DNA of 64,000 nt, taken from Odontesthes bonariensis. Its lineage: Eukaryota > Chordata > Actinopteri > Atheriniformes > Atherinopsidae. The first letter of the stretch is position 1. Each line of letters starts with the position of its first letter. The notes under the pieces are model-generated. The model did no database searches. It was not told the origin of the DNA and saw only the letters and a list, made by a program, of their open reading frames with translations. The position numbers and the translations under genes are program-made. Positions 26,661-41,236 of this stretch are shown here, piece after piece. Where the stretch lies: the NCBI RefSeq assembly GCF_027942865.1, contig NC_134510.1, positions 24,049,209 through 24,113,208 on the forward strand, given 5' to 3'.

Positions 26661-29600
26661 CGCAAAAACTCCTGCCACCTACCCCCGAACACAGTCGGCG
26701 CACGGAGGCCGTAACAAGCCTAACAAGTGTGGTTGAATGTGTGGGCGTGTTATTATTTTGAAATGTGTACATATTTTCCAGGTCCTCTTAAGGAAAGCTC
26801 ACTAAATATGACATTGCTGATGATTTATTATGTGCTAATATGTTATAATCAACCGTTTGTTGTAGGTAGGTTTACTACCTCTGCTTTGTATTACTAACAA
26901 AGAAACAGGGCATATCTAAACTTTATTTATGAACTAAATTAAGGGGATTATTTATTATAACTTCTAAGTTTATTGAGAGTTTTATATTACACCGAGGCCT
27001 TAGATTATCACTCAAACTGTACTGTGCAGTTATATATTTTGTTTCCTTGACTGAAGCCTCACAGAAGTGTGTTCCATTCATTATACAAAGTAACTGTACT
27101 GACTGTAAATGCAACAGAAAACAGGATCTCCATTGTGTCCTTCGCATCCCATAGATTCATCATATCATATGAAGGATTACATATGATTACAACCTAAAGT
27201 TTGTGTCTTTCTTTTATTTACTTTGCGTATCCTGTGTGCGAAAAAGCTTGCGAAACAGTTGTTATTATAATTTTACATGATAGCTTAAATGCATCAGGAT
27301 GCAACAGCAGACCATCTGTATTAAAAGATGTCCAATCTACAGATATATTGAAATTGTTCGTATTTGGTTGGAGTCGGCGTAAAGAACAAAGGAACAAGCC
27401 TACGATTGCAACATCTTTTTTTTTTTTTTTATTGCATTTCAGCTACGAATGCAGACTTTTGTGCTTCTTGTATTCCACATATTACACATTTTAGTTTTGA
27501 TTTCAGGTGTGGGTTGGAAGCTGTTACTCCACCATGTGGTGAATGTGGTTATATTTGAATGTGAAGTGTAGATTTTTCTTGCCATGAGAACATTATGACT
27601 TGCAGTGGAAAACCAAGGGCTTCAAAGCCCAAATCATCACGACAGCAACTGGCACTTTGAAAGTGCGTCTGCCTTAAGAAATGAGGCGTGCCACATTGTG
27701 AAAAAATAAGTAACGCCGTCCACATCACAGAGGGTCTCTGCTGATCTGGCATTTCCTGCAGACCACAGTGCTAAAAAATGAGTTCTTATGATGTTCACCT
27801 GATTCTTCACATTAAAATTTAAAGGTGCACATAAGTGCAGTGTTGTTATTGTTATTGTGACTATTTGTTGTCAGATTAACAGGTAAAAGCATTTTTTTAA
27901 GGACAATTTGTAAAACAGGGCTACCCAAATCCGGTAGCCCTGTTGTAAAATATGACCAAAATATAAAAATATGTGTTAAAGTTTCATTAAAGAGGACATG
28001 GTTCATCACCCAAATCTGCTATAGATTGGTGTTCTGTTGTTTTGGTTTAAATGGAGCAGATGAACACCATTTAGCCACCTACAGCTAAGAACAAAACCTT
28101 CATGCTCTTGACTTGGTAAACGGCTTTGCTGCAGCCTGCGGGGTGAGTCTGTTTAAATGAATATCATCGTTATACATAACTAACTGCTGGATGCATGGAC
28201 AAAGATAAGTTGTTGGAATATGCGTGATCTGAATTGACTATTCGTCGTTTGAAATGACTTCTTTATATTGTCATGTTTTGATTGATTGATTTACTTTTAG
28301 TTTTTTTTTTAATAAATGTCTCGTAAGGGTGGAATCATTTCAGAAACTGATTTTTACACTCCTGACGTTAATGGGATTTGCACTCATGATGCAAACCCTG
28401 ATTTTTGTTTTTATTAGCAGGTGCTGCTGAGTGAGTTTTTCTTTAGCAATTAATGGTCACAACCATAGCAGCTCTACACACATTCTACTGCATTTAATTT
28501 CAGTTCTCATGCATTTTGGTCTATTGTGTGGTTTTTCAGTATATGAGTTCTTCACAGTCGAGGCACATTGGTCTTGTGGGGGCCCCTCACATCTTTAACC
28601 TCAGTAAAGTACGGTTGGAAATACTACCTAGTTTTTAAAACCAATTTGGTGTGCGCATGCAAGTGCAGGACAAGTTAACCTCAGCATTTTTACTTTATTT
28701 TGTCCCCCACAAGGCTCATGTGGTCAAGTTGGATTTGAAGATGCAGGTGGGGTGTTGGGTGTTGGGTGTTTTCAGTTAAACCACCTGCAGCAAGCTGTGT
28801 CCACTGCAGCATTTCAGAGCCCGCATTCATTTAACTAGAGGAAACTTTTCACAATCTCTTGGCACCTACAGTGTTGACTTCATCGCAGAAAATGTTTTAC
28901 AACAGAGGACTCGGTATATTTAAAGTCTGTATTTATGGGACAAGTTCACATTTGGCTTTTCGCCATGTAATGTCTATCAGGAGAAAACTGGAGCTGTTGA
29001 AATTAACAAATTAATTTTCACAGTTTTACAAGGTCAGCTTGGCGAGCTCTCCACAGAGCTGAAAGGAACTACGCACTGTAAAACAGGGATTTACTGTAAA
29101 CAGCTGAGCATCTTTGGGATGTCAAATAAGAGTATTTGATCTAAAATTTCAGAATGAACTGACTGAGTCCCCCCTCCAGATAAAAGTTTTGTTTTTCTTT
29201 CAAAGTGGAAGCAGCAGACAGGATGACGAGGTGTCCAAGAGGGAATTGTTTGATCACTTCTCTTTTAAATCTTGCTTAATGGCAGGTATTATATTGCACA
29301 GGGGATGATCGAGTAATGGGTATCTTGGCTATTTTTTTTACAGCAACCCAAAATATACCCAAAACGAAGGACTGGTTTGCAAGAATGAATAATGAGGTAA
29401 AAATTCTAAACAGTTTGGTTCACAGCCTCTCCTTTGGGATGTCTTACTGATGTTTGACAGAACCATGTGGCCTAACTTGTGCTGGCACTGATATTGCTAA
29501 CTGTTTTTAAAGTGTTTTAGACCAAATGATTGCTTAAAATCCCTGTGGTTTCATAACATGTTGATCCTGGAACGTTATGGCCTTTTTTTTTTTAGCTGAT

Positions 29601-30400
29601 TTTCCAAATTACCAATTGTACAATTTGTTAAACATCATGGCCAATGCTACACTCCCTCTATCAGCGATCAAACAACTGAGAGCCTTCAATCAGAGGCTTC
29701 TTCAGCTCTGCTGCAATAGGGACAATGATAGGTCAGTCCTACCACGCTATAAACTTACATATCGACTCTTTAAATAATTCCTTATACTGCAACAATATGA
29801 CTGACTTTTTGGGGATTAATAAAGTATTATTCTGCTGTTTTTATTTTAATTTGCATTCATCTTTGCTGTGAGATTCTTAGCACTGAACAAATTTCAACAT
29901 TGTGTACATGTACAAGAACCTACTTGATGTCCATAAGTTGCCACAAGTATGAGTAAAAGTACAGTTCTCAGTTACTTCACCACTGGCATGAGCTGTTCAG
30001 TATATCTGGGCCCAGTAGGCACCCTGTCTTAAAGAAGCATTTACCACAATGATGTAAACCGAGAAGACATATCGATTATTCATCGTTTTCTTTGTGTCTA
30101 CCATTCTATGTTTAAACGAGGCGTTGCATACCATCAATGACCTGCTTCCCTGCACACTACAACATCGCATGTCCCTGCAGGTGATTCTAAGAACCCAACA
30201 AAATTACACAAACGTTCAAGGGGATTTTACTGGAGCGTTTTCCGTCTCCGATGCAGCAGGGAAACAACAGGCCACTGAAAAGTCATGTCTGCGCGTCGTA
30301 TTTTCTAGATTAGTCTGGCGGAAATTTGTAGCAGCAACACGGGATTATATTTCTCAACTGAGCACTTCAAAGCAAACCCGATCCGCTGCTATTACGTAAC
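26661..30400. other. intergenic: them4 3' region to rorc promoter
   Basis: AT-rich sequence with no certain gene. It holds the them4 3' UTR (ATTAAA near 27811 is a weak polyadenylation candidate), the hairpin at 27915-27943, and one exon-like open segment near 29596-29730. No transposon was recognised. Confidence 0.5.
27915..27943. repeat. perfect 11-bp inverted repeat (hairpin)
   Basis: ACAGGGCTACC (27915-27925) pairs exactly with GGTAGCCCTGT (27933-27943) around a 7-base loop, flanked by TGTAAAA on both sides as a partial direct repeat. Confidence 0.8.
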
Positions 30401-30886
30401 ACCCGGTGACATAACTCTCTCCAGCCTCGGACTGTCAGGGCGCACGGAGAGCGCAGGGAGGGGTGGGGGGCAGGGTGAGAGCGGCGGGCGCAAGGCTTGT
30501 GTTGCTTCGGCCGGCCGGTCCAGCTGCACTCTCTGCACTGCCGCGTGGGGAACTGAATTATTTCACAACATCCACACCAGAGGAGGGGTACTGTTGACCC
30601 AGGCAGGCTGACATAGAGGGTAAAAAAAGATGACGGCTGAGTTTTGGGACCCGTAACACTGGAAGGAGGCGAGATGGCAGTGCATGTTTTCAAATGCCTG
30701 CGCCGGCCCGGGCGCTAGAAGAGCCAACAGGTAGCAAGAGTTCTGTCATAATGCCTCGTAGCTTAAAAAGAGGCAGGTGGAGTTAAAAACAAGCTCAGTT
30801 TGCTTACATTTTGGTTTGCGTGTGTGAGAGAGAGCCAGGTGAGTGTATGAGCGTGTAGGGCCATCCGGTGTTTTGACAAGAGAGTT
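30401..30886 (+). promoter_or_regulatory. rorc: GC-rich rorc promoter and 5' leader
   Basis: Base composition shifts sharply to G+C-rich and CpG-containing from about 30410 to 30720, with a GA/GC-box-like GAGGGGTGGGGGG near 30460. It lies directly upstream of the rorc start codon. A GTAGCA donor-like site follows CAACAG near 30731, so a spliced leader is possible. Confidence 0.55.
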
Positions 30887-33800
30887 ATGGAATATGAGGA
30901 GACCGACCTGCCCCCCGCTGACACCCCCAGCAAAAAAGGTAAGAGGATCGATCATCGATGATGCAGATGATGCATGCAACACCTCTAAGGTCACTGCTGG
31001 GGAAAAAATGGCAGCTTGTTTAGTTCACTTTAATTGTGCAGTGATTATTTCCGTTTTTCTGTTACGCAAAGAAAGCCATGCCCTCAGGGTTCCTCTGGTT
31101 TGGAAAGCAAGTTTGGAAAATGTTCTCTGATTTTCCAGGATAAGTATGTTTCCAGACATTTACCACTAAACTTATAAAAATAAAATAAAATCAGAATGTC
31201 TAAAACTCAATTGATCAGACATGTATAGTTATTTGTCACAGAATAACTGTAAAAGATGGAAGTAGCTGTCATGTGCCCTTTTTTTTCCCAGCATGCCACA
31301 TGGTTCCAACTCTCACCCACTCACTCATTATCTCATTCTGCTCACCTTTCCTGCACCTTCAGTCACTCCCCTCTTATCCATGTTTACCCAAATAACCCTC
31401 CTCATCCCTTTCATTGGAGTGTTGTAAGGCGCTGCGAGTGGGTAAGAATGGCACTAAACCGGAATAATCCATGGGGATTAGCTCTTATTTTTGCTTCTGC
31501 TTCTTGCCGATGCTGTTCTATTCAAAGTATCTCCTTGGCTATAATTCAAACCATTGGCTCTCACAGGAGATAAGACAGTTCATCCTTCTGCCACAGAAAC
31601 CTACTGCACACCTTTCCTACTTCTCTCGATGCATGGCAGCACAGTTTGTTACCTGAGGGAGATTACGCCTGAACAACATGTCATGTGAATTGCACGGTGG
31701 GGAAAAGACAGTGGCCCCTCTTTTTTTCTTTTTTCCAGAGGTGGAGCAACAATGTATAACCTTTTCTTGCGTGAATATAGGAGGATGTCAGTTACATAGT
31801 GTTCCAGTCAAACCCCTGTACTTTTAATTTAACTCAACAGTTTAACATTGAAGAAATACAACAACAAGCAGACATTTTTGGCTTTATTTGTCCACTTGTG
31901 TCGATGTAGCCACTTAGACAGTAGATTCATGCCACATCTCAAAGTATTTCATATTGCACAGCCTATTCAGTCTGGAACTACTTTCTATCAGTGCATCTGG
32001 AAGTTTTATGAGAAAGAAATGCAAACTTGACTTGAATGACTTTGTATTTAAAGCAATGTTTTTAAATAAGTGATTTACTCACAATCATTATATGAGCATA
32101 AGGTAGAAGGACAAGAGAGAAAAAACACAGTTAAGTATGTGCCTATAATGCACATTTACGCCAATTTGATTTAAAGTGTTTTACATTGTCAAGTAAGCGT
32201 AAGAATGGGAAATGGACTGTGATTAAAAGACGACAGCAAGATAAGAGGAAATGTGCAGCATAAGTATGAAGGATTATGAGCTGTATGAAAGCACAGACAC
32301 CAATTTAATCATTTACACATACTCTTGCAGTTTTTTGTTTAAGTGCCAATAGAAAGACACAAGCATGCTAATTTGAACTGTAGGTAGACTTAATTACATT
32401 TCTCAATTCAGTTGTATTTATATAGAGCCAAATCCCAACAATGTCATCTCAAGGCACTTCCAAGGAGGCAGATCATTTAAGCTCATTTTTTAAGACTCAG
32501 TCTAATTACTGCTGTGTAACTAAACATTGCTCAAACCTAAATGTGTTTGTTTAAAATTTGCATAAAGATGACAAATACACCAAATACCATATGACTGCAT
32601 TTTGAGGGGATTTGATGCACAGCTGATGCTGGAGCATGCAATGACGCACCCACGTAGAAGAAGAAAACGACCATTTTAACAAGATTAAAGCTACTTAAAG
32701 GGAAACAAAATGTTAAAAGTGGATGTTAAGGGGTTTAAGGATTTAGAATAAAACAACATCAGCTTACTTCTCAGGTGCTGGAACGGGTTTGTTCAGGTTA
32801 AAGTGGGGATTCGGTGTGGTTGTTTATGTTCATGGTTAGTTTCATACTGCTGAGCTGGCTTCTCTTAGGGTGATGAGTGTCTTGGTTTTAGTGGCTGCTG
32901 TGGGTGTCTTCTCATTTTTCTTAAGCACTGTACTCTTTAGTGCCACTCACTCCACGAAGCTGTTCACAGTCTGAAACAAAGTCTTTGTGGTGTCCTACCG
33001 ATCTGCTGTGAATCTGATCCTTTTCTCCTTTTAATATACAGCAAAATATACACATTCTCTGCACAATAATGTTTATAAGCCAACATATTCAGAAAGCTGT
33101 AGTCTATCTCCTTAAAGAAAGAATCTCCAGAATCTTTAATCGCACCGTGTTCCTCTCTGATTTTCGGTACTTGTTACCTTTTAAATAAATAAGAAAGACA
33201 TAATTTTCATGAGAATTTACTCTCAATTCACTGGCTGCCAGTGTGGGATTATTCACATATTCATAATGATTTATTTTAAGATTTTATTTTATTTTATTTA
33301 GTAAAGATCACTTTTTATGTGTATTGCTATTTATGTCTATCAAATTACCTCTAAAGATTTAGCATTCTTTACTTTCTTTTAATCCAGTCACATTATGTAA
33401 ACCAAAAAAAACCATAATCTACTTTCATGTTTTTATTTAGTGTTACATTGGAATGGTTATAAAGAGAAGCTCATCCGACACTAAAAGCTTAATAGTATTT
33501 GCTCTAAACATGTTTGTATTCAGGCAAAGTTTTCGACCTACTCTTTTAGGCTCAGTAGTCTTCAGTGGTGTTATGTAATGCAGCAACTGTCACTTTAGCA
33601 GCTAGCTTAGATGTTAGAGTGCAGACATGTTAGTGAGATTCTGACTGATGAGTGGTGGTGTTGTTTGTGCCTCTGTAATCAGCAGGCTCCTGAATGAGGA
33701 GCGCGTGGTGGCTTTATGGCCTCTCTGAAAGCTGCGTCGTGCTGCCTGTGTCCATGCTGTGTCTCATTTAGTTTGCTCGGGCGCAGATGTTTGTGAGTGT

Positions 33801-36800
33801 GTAAGACCCTTTTTTCATCTCACAGCCAGCAAACGAAAATGTTAAATTCATTCTGCTGAGGGTTAATTTTGAAATCAGAGATCACAAGTTGCACATTTAA
33901 TAAATTATGGTTGTTGAAAGTGTGCTTTAGGCAACTGTGAGGTACATTTGACATCAGACTGAATGCCATATCTGGTTGTTTAACATAAGCACTATGTTCC
34001 AAAATCCTCTGGCCACTAATTCATGTAAAATCCAACAACTTAATAAAAAATAAATCAATCCCCATTTTAAAAGGAGGATTTTGTTTAGTTCTAATGAGCT
34101 GGTTGGATTTGGTTTATTACTGTTTACCCTTATATATGAGGATATAACTGTTTACCCTTTATTTACAGAAGCATGCACATGAAAACAACTGATCAGTTAG
34201 TTCTAATGTGTTTTTACATTTTCCGCAAGTGCTCTGCTCTGCTTTCATTCCATACTTTCTGCTTATGAAGCAAAACTGATTTGATGAGGGGAGGAAAATA
34301 GAGAAAACCACAGAGGACTTGAACTGGCGCCAGACAAAGACCAGCTAGCTATACGCCTTTCATTGATACTTATCTGCTTAGCCTTTAAACATTTCTCACA
34401 GACACACACATACAGATACATGCAACTCCCGAAATAAACCTGTTGGTTCAGCACCAACCTTCTCTCACACCGACTGCAATTCAGACTCTCTCACATTTGT
34501 GGTCAAACAGGCAGACAAAAAAAAAAAAAGACCTTGCTCACAGACACCCACCTTCCTCTGCCTTTGTCTCCTGTGTGTACGTATGCTTAAGTGTCGCACG
34601 AACTACTCATAGACACACTAGTCTAAAAAGCAATCCTCTAATTCAACCTTCCCACCATCACATATAGGCTTCTTATCTGTCAGTATGTGAATTGGGGGGT
34701 AAAAAATGACCAAACTGTTACAGAGTCCATAGAAAACGAAAGTCTACCTTATTTTAACCATACGGTTTTACAAATTAAGACAAATAAATACAACCTCATG
34801 GACAAGGACACATGACATATTACGATGTCTCATTGTTCGTCTAACAAAAATGACCCAATAACGCTGAAGCTTTGCATGAAAAGCTAAGTACAGTACCACC
34901 TTGCTGCTTCCATAGGAATTAAGAGGGTAAGTAGCAGCCGGGTGCTGCTAATCAAAATAACTTGATTTATTGATCATCAGCGAGTGGGAGCACCTCTATA
35001 GAAGCAGTCAGTTTGCTGGTCTGGATTATTCAGGTGTGTGTAAACACAATGCCAAGGAGGAAAGACATCAGCAACGATCTCTGGGAAGTAGTTGTTGCTT
35101 CTCATCCATCTGGGAGGGGTTATAAGTCCATTTCTAAACAATTTATAGTACATCATTCTACAGTGAGAAAGGTTATTCGCAAGTGGAAAACGTTAAAAAT
35201 TGTCAGGAATGGATGCTCCAGCAAGTTCACCTCAAGGTCAGATTGTGCAATGATGACCGCAGAGACTGCAAACTGCGTTTCAGACTCCCCGGGCCCCAGT
35301 TAGCATGTTAAATGTTAAAGTTATTGACGTTACGATTAGAAAAAGATTGAACTGGCTTCTTTGGAAGGGTTGCAAGAAAAAACCCTCTTCTCTCTGAAAA
35401 GAACATGGCAGCTCGGCCTATGTTTGCAAATTTGTGTCTGAACAAACAGCAACAGTTGTTTTATCAGTGTCCTCTGAATAGACGAGACCAATGTGAAGAT
35501 GTTTGGTTACAATGCACAGCAGCATGTTTGTAGAAACCAAAGCAGCACAAACATCTCCTACCAGATGTCAAGCACGGTGGTGGAGGGCTGATGATTTGGG
35601 CTTGGTTTGCAGCCACAGGACCTGGGCACCTTGCAGTCAGTGAGTCGATCATGAACTCCTCTGTATCCTAAAGTTTTCTCGAGTCAAATGTGAGGCCAGC
35701 TGTCTGACAAATGAATATTGTCTGAAACTGGATCGTGCAACAGGACAATGATCCCAAACACAAAGCAAATCTACAGCAGAATGCCTGAAAAAGAGACGAA
35801 TTGAGGTGAAATGCTGTGCTGGGACCCTAAGAGAGCTGTGCATAAATGAATGCTGCAAACCTCAATGAACAAAAGCAACGTTGTAAACAAGAGTGGGCTG
35901 TAGTTCCTCCCCAAAGAAGAGTGAGACTGATAGCGTCATACAGAAAACCTTAAGTTACCTTAAATTCTTGCTGTTAAAACTGGTTCTAAATGAATTACAG
36001 GGTGCACTTAGTTTTTCCACACACTGCCTCTGCATTTTAATTTTTGTTGTTCATCTGAGTTTGTATTTACCAAACTTCAAGACCATATCGTGTTTTATTG
36101 TTTCCTGTTATGTAAAACGTTAGAACTGAGAAAGGCTATACTTTCTATTTCACATGACTATGTGTTGAAGGCTGACCGCTTGTGTTTAACTCTCAGGATG
36201 TGGATGAGACTTCAGGATGTGTCCTATGTCTATATGACCAGGCCAGCTGGCCCACTTGAGGTTGTGATCATGATGTTGCATTTTTAGATAATTCACCTAT
36301 AAAGAAGTAAATTAGTACCTCAGAGTCCTGTTGAAAAAAGTTTAAAAAAGTGACTTCAGTATTTTATCGTTTGTATTGGGGATTTTATATTACTGGATCA
36401 TTCTTATTGGTGCGTTAAGCTGTATTTTTGTGGTATTGTTACATAAACATGTTAACTCTTCATATCACTATGAACTCCAACTAATTAGTGGAGAAGTAAA
36501 ACTTTTATTTTTCTATTTAATTTTAGATGTAGTAAAAGTATACAGGAGCAAAAATTGAAGGGCTGATGTTAGGCCTAAAGACGCCGCTTTATTAAATGTA
36601 ATAAAGCTATTAAATGAACTAGGATTACAAAAGAAAGGTACCAGTGTGACATTTTTTGTCTGGATTTAATATTTGATTTCGACCGTCTGTTCCTGCCTCT
36701 ATAACGATCACTTGGCTGATATGGAATCCAGCCTGTGTTTAGAAAGTGTTGCTTATTGATTGTTTTTCTTTCTCCCTCAGGAGGTGCCGTGTCCAAGAAG

Positions 36801-37042
36801 ACTCATTTGAGTAAGTTGTCTGTGAGCACACTCTTTCTACATGTTTGCGTGTGTGTGTATATGCGGTAATGACATTGCTAGTGTTTGTGCTAGATATTTG
36901 TGCATGCATTGTGGTTAACTTCATAGTTAGTGAACATGCAACGCTGCACCTGTAGTGCAACACACGCGCGCGCAGTGGTGTCGCTGGGGTGGGGCCATTA
37001 GCGACACCATGAGGGTTTGGTGTGTTGCACCTGCGCTGCCCC

Positions 37043-37077
<35 letters not shown>

Positions 37078-38314
37078 TACACATACATACACATACATAG
37101 CTACAGCTACTTTGGCATCTGAATGCAGATGACAGCGATAACATCTCGTCTTTTTTTAACTCTTTTGGTTTAACACTTTCTGCCACAACTTTGGCACACC
37201 TGGTTGTCAAGTTATCAAGTGTTGGGATGATGTGTGCAACACAGCCTTCATATTAGGTGGTCTGAGGTTAAGTTCTAATGACTCTATTGATCATTGCTCA
37301 AGAGTGAATGTAGATTTAGATAGTGGCCAGAGGGGAAGGATAACTTTTTACTTTTTACTTTCGGAGCCTTGGCGGTCTTGTGTGGTTCGGATCATCGATC
37401 AGGAGCTTTAGATGGGGGAATGAAAACAAAGGGAGGCTCTCAAGAGTGCTGCTGAAGCTGTGGTGGATTGCAACTACATATATTTAATCAAGTGCTTTTA
37501 TAGTACTTTAGAAATTCTGTTTTTTGCTATATTTTGCTGTCTACTTTCCACTTTTTTGGATCTTAAAGTCTTCTACACTTGATTAGACACTTTACGGAGA
37601 CGATGAGCGCGACGGTTTTACACACAAAGTATGTGGAGTATATGGAATATATATATTCTATTACCACAGGTTACATTTCCCAGCAACACAGCACAGTATT
37701 GATCAGCTGCCAATTAAAAGAATTTATAAATGCTGCTTACTCCTGAACGTGGCAGAATCCGGTAATTTAAAATGCTTTACTTTTTTCACTTTATTGCTTA
37801 TACTAAGATAAAATGTCAACCCAAGACTCCTGCTTCTAACAGTGTTACTGTAGTGTATTATTATCTGTATTAAGTAAGAGATCTGAATGCATCTCCCATC
37901 AGTGGAGGAACCTTAAAAGCAGATCTGCAAACTGAGCTAAAACATGCTGGACTGGAGAAGGGAAATATGCTGCAAGAAGAAAAAAGTACTTATTACCTAG
38001 TAAACTAAGAGAAAAGTATCTCATCTCATGAGTATAACTGGAATAAACAATAAATAAGTCAAAACTGAAATCAATCAGTGAGTGTGAGTACATGTTTTAA
38101 CTGCATCCCCAGTGATTCCTGTTAACTGATTTGAATATAATTCTCATGGAGTATCAAAGGTGTCAGACACTAAAAAGCTAATTTTTCTGACGTGTATCGT
38201 AGAGTGAGGGGGTGAAGGATAACAACAAAAGTATGAGGAAAAAGTACCTTGAGAAAAAAAGTCATGGCAGGGGACGGTCCCCCCTACTTTATCTTTTTTT
38301 TTCTCTCCTTCACT

Positions 38315-38373
<59 letters not shown>

Positions 38374-41193
38374 ATGCGAGCTAGGAAGGTGAGGCGGTGA
38401 CTGTCACTCAAAAGTCTGAATATGTGTACCGAAGCTGCAGTGAGCACCCGACACAGCTCTCTGAAGGACGAACAAAAAAAGAAGCAAGATTAAAAGATAG
38501 TCTTTGTTTTTAAAAGAAAAAAAAGTGATAGACTGTTGTCAGACAGAGTGAGAGGAAAAGAGAGAGTTTGTGAAAGTGGGACAAACATCTGAGACAAGTG
38601 GAGGAGTGAGAATGATGCGAGGTAGGGATGAAGTTCTTTGGTCTGTTTGTGTGTGGGCAGTCAAATCAAAATGCATTTTATCAATTAAATCAATTACAAC
38701 CGACGCAACTGAGGGTATGTAATGTCATTTTAAAGGCAGCTACTGAGAACGATATGGTTGCAAGTTGCTGTCTCTTTTTGAGCTTTTTATCAAATCCCTA
38801 AAATAACTTTGCTTTCATGCGGACTGAGACAGCTGTGGCTTCAAACAGCTCGATCATTCTGTGTGATTAAGCTTTTTGTGTAGCTTTCTTCAAATGTGAC
38901 GTTGGGCTGAATAGTGAAACCTCGATGAAGTGTCTCCAGCGTTCACTACTAAATTTCTGCTTTTTATATTTGATGATATGATGATAAAACACTGAAAGAC
39001 ATGTGCAGCCACCCTGCAAGTGACAAAACACACACACACACACATTCTTTCTGTTATCCGTGTGCCATTTGAAGACAGATGGCCTTATTTGTTTTTAAAC
39101 TTTTTTTGGGTCTCTCTAAACTTCTGCATTGGTTAACTGTTGCCTATGTTCATTCTGATTGATGTGTTTCAGTTTTATAGCCTGGCACATGAGTAACCTT
39201 GAGCTCCCTTTGATGGATTTAAGATTTGAATCATGCCAGAGATATTTCTACCTTTTGTCACTCCCACGTATACAGTACACCCCTGAGAGTGAGAATCAGA
39301 GCGAGTTGTATGAAAATGTATGCTATTAGTAATAAATTTAATCTGCAATACAGCACATTATCTTCTCTTTAGACTTAATATGATTCCATAATGAGTAATT
39401 GCAATGAACTTGTGAAATCCAGTATCAATCCACCACTCAGGCGATTGGAGAAGATTATGACATTTCCTTTGCTGCTAATCTTTTTTGCATACACTCCCAC
39501 CGTGTGCTAACCAACGGAAAACAGGATGCTGTACCACCACAATGCATCGGTTTAACTGGACTGACTCCATGCGCATTCAGCAGACAGGATGAAAAAAAAA
39601 AAAACAAAACAGAGAAAAATGGGATTTCTTACAAATGGAAATGAGCAGGTGGAGTAGAAACAGAAATGTGACAAGAGGAATAATTTGTCGATGCATACTG
39701 ATCACAGGTTCTTGCAGTTGCAACAGGCAAACACGCACACAGACACGCACACCTCTGCAGCTGCTTAGTTGATGGCGTTGAGATGTACCGTATTTCTGCC
39801 GTGCAGCTGCACAGTGGATCCTGTGTACTAGAGGAGAGCAGGCTCTGAGAGATGAAGATGCTGCCTAATATATTTGTGTCTTCTCCACACCTGGAAAACA
39901 AAGCTCTTTTATTAGAACGAAAGGACACACACTCACACAGTTCATATGGCTTTGTTGCTTTGTTCGGGGGATTCCTGTGTAGATCTTCTACAGTTTCTTT
40001 ATCAGAAAGGATTTCCTTGTTCCTCTGGGTGCAGAAACTTGCACAGCACTTCCAAAGCAGCAGAAGCGGTTGGCTTAAGATCAAAGCAAACATCAAAATC
40101 GCAGGTGACACATTCCCCCCCGAAAATATGGTAAATGAAATACAGCAGTTGAGCTGATTCATACCCTTTGCTACTGTGAAAACATTACTTTCAAACACTT
40201 TTTAAATTCAGAAAGCACTTCAAAGTCGTATATGGCAAATATGACGCTAATTGTTGTTCAGACAGCTTTGATAATTCCCCTTGTATTCAGATAAGGTAAT
40301 GTTGGTGGTTCTTTTCTCCGTCTGTTATTTATTCTTCTGTAATAATGAATAAAAGCTAATTGAGAAGAAGCTCTCACATTTATGCAAAGACAACTACAGT
40401 TTGAGACAAGCCATAAAGATCCTTTAGCACTGAAACGCATTAAACCAGATACGTTTTGTGACAATAAGTTCAAGACAAACGAGTCATGGAGCTGCTTTTA
40501 TGTCTCTTCGTACGTCATTTACTGGTCTGGTAATGACTTTTATTTCACTTGATTATATTTCAGTCCTTACTTTTCTTTTTCCCAAATCCCAAATTATTTT
40601 CAGTTTTCAATCACAACTTCCACTGAAAGTCTGAGCGGCACATTTGATAGTTTTATTTTATCAAACCAGTTTGATTTGACACTGCAGGACAAATAAATGT
40701 TAAACTAAATATGGCGCAACATATTTATTGAAATATATATTTTTATTCATTGTATTTTCAAACGCAAACAGAGATAATTTATTATCATACCACTGTTTTT
40801 ATTATGTAGTATTATGCACACTGCTTCTTCTGTCAAAAAAAAAAGCTATTGTCCTCTTTTTGTCCCTCTTAACATTTTATTTGATACGGTGGAAAATTTA
40901 GCGACTCAAACACCTTGAATTTTTGTTGAGGCTCTTGCTCAAGTAATATTTTGTAATATTTGTATGAATTACAGACAATCTTGTGAACTAAAACAATATT
41001 TAAAAAAAAAAAAAAATTTCTTAACCTGCTTTTATGTTGTAAAAGAATACATTAGATTATCCCAAATAGTATGATCCTATCCTGGGTAAAAAGGTGAAAA
41101 GGTATTATTTATTACATTATGTGTGTCTTTGCTAGAATAACAATCTATGTGTGTGCGTGTGTGTGTGCGTGCATGCGTGTGTTTGTAAAGGTG

Positions 41194-41236
<43 letters not shown>

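Noticed and set aside
39629-40198. 189-codon open frame on the minus strand in rorc intron 2
   Set aside because: No domain, repeat or splice context; a frame of this length is expected about once by chance in 64 kb.
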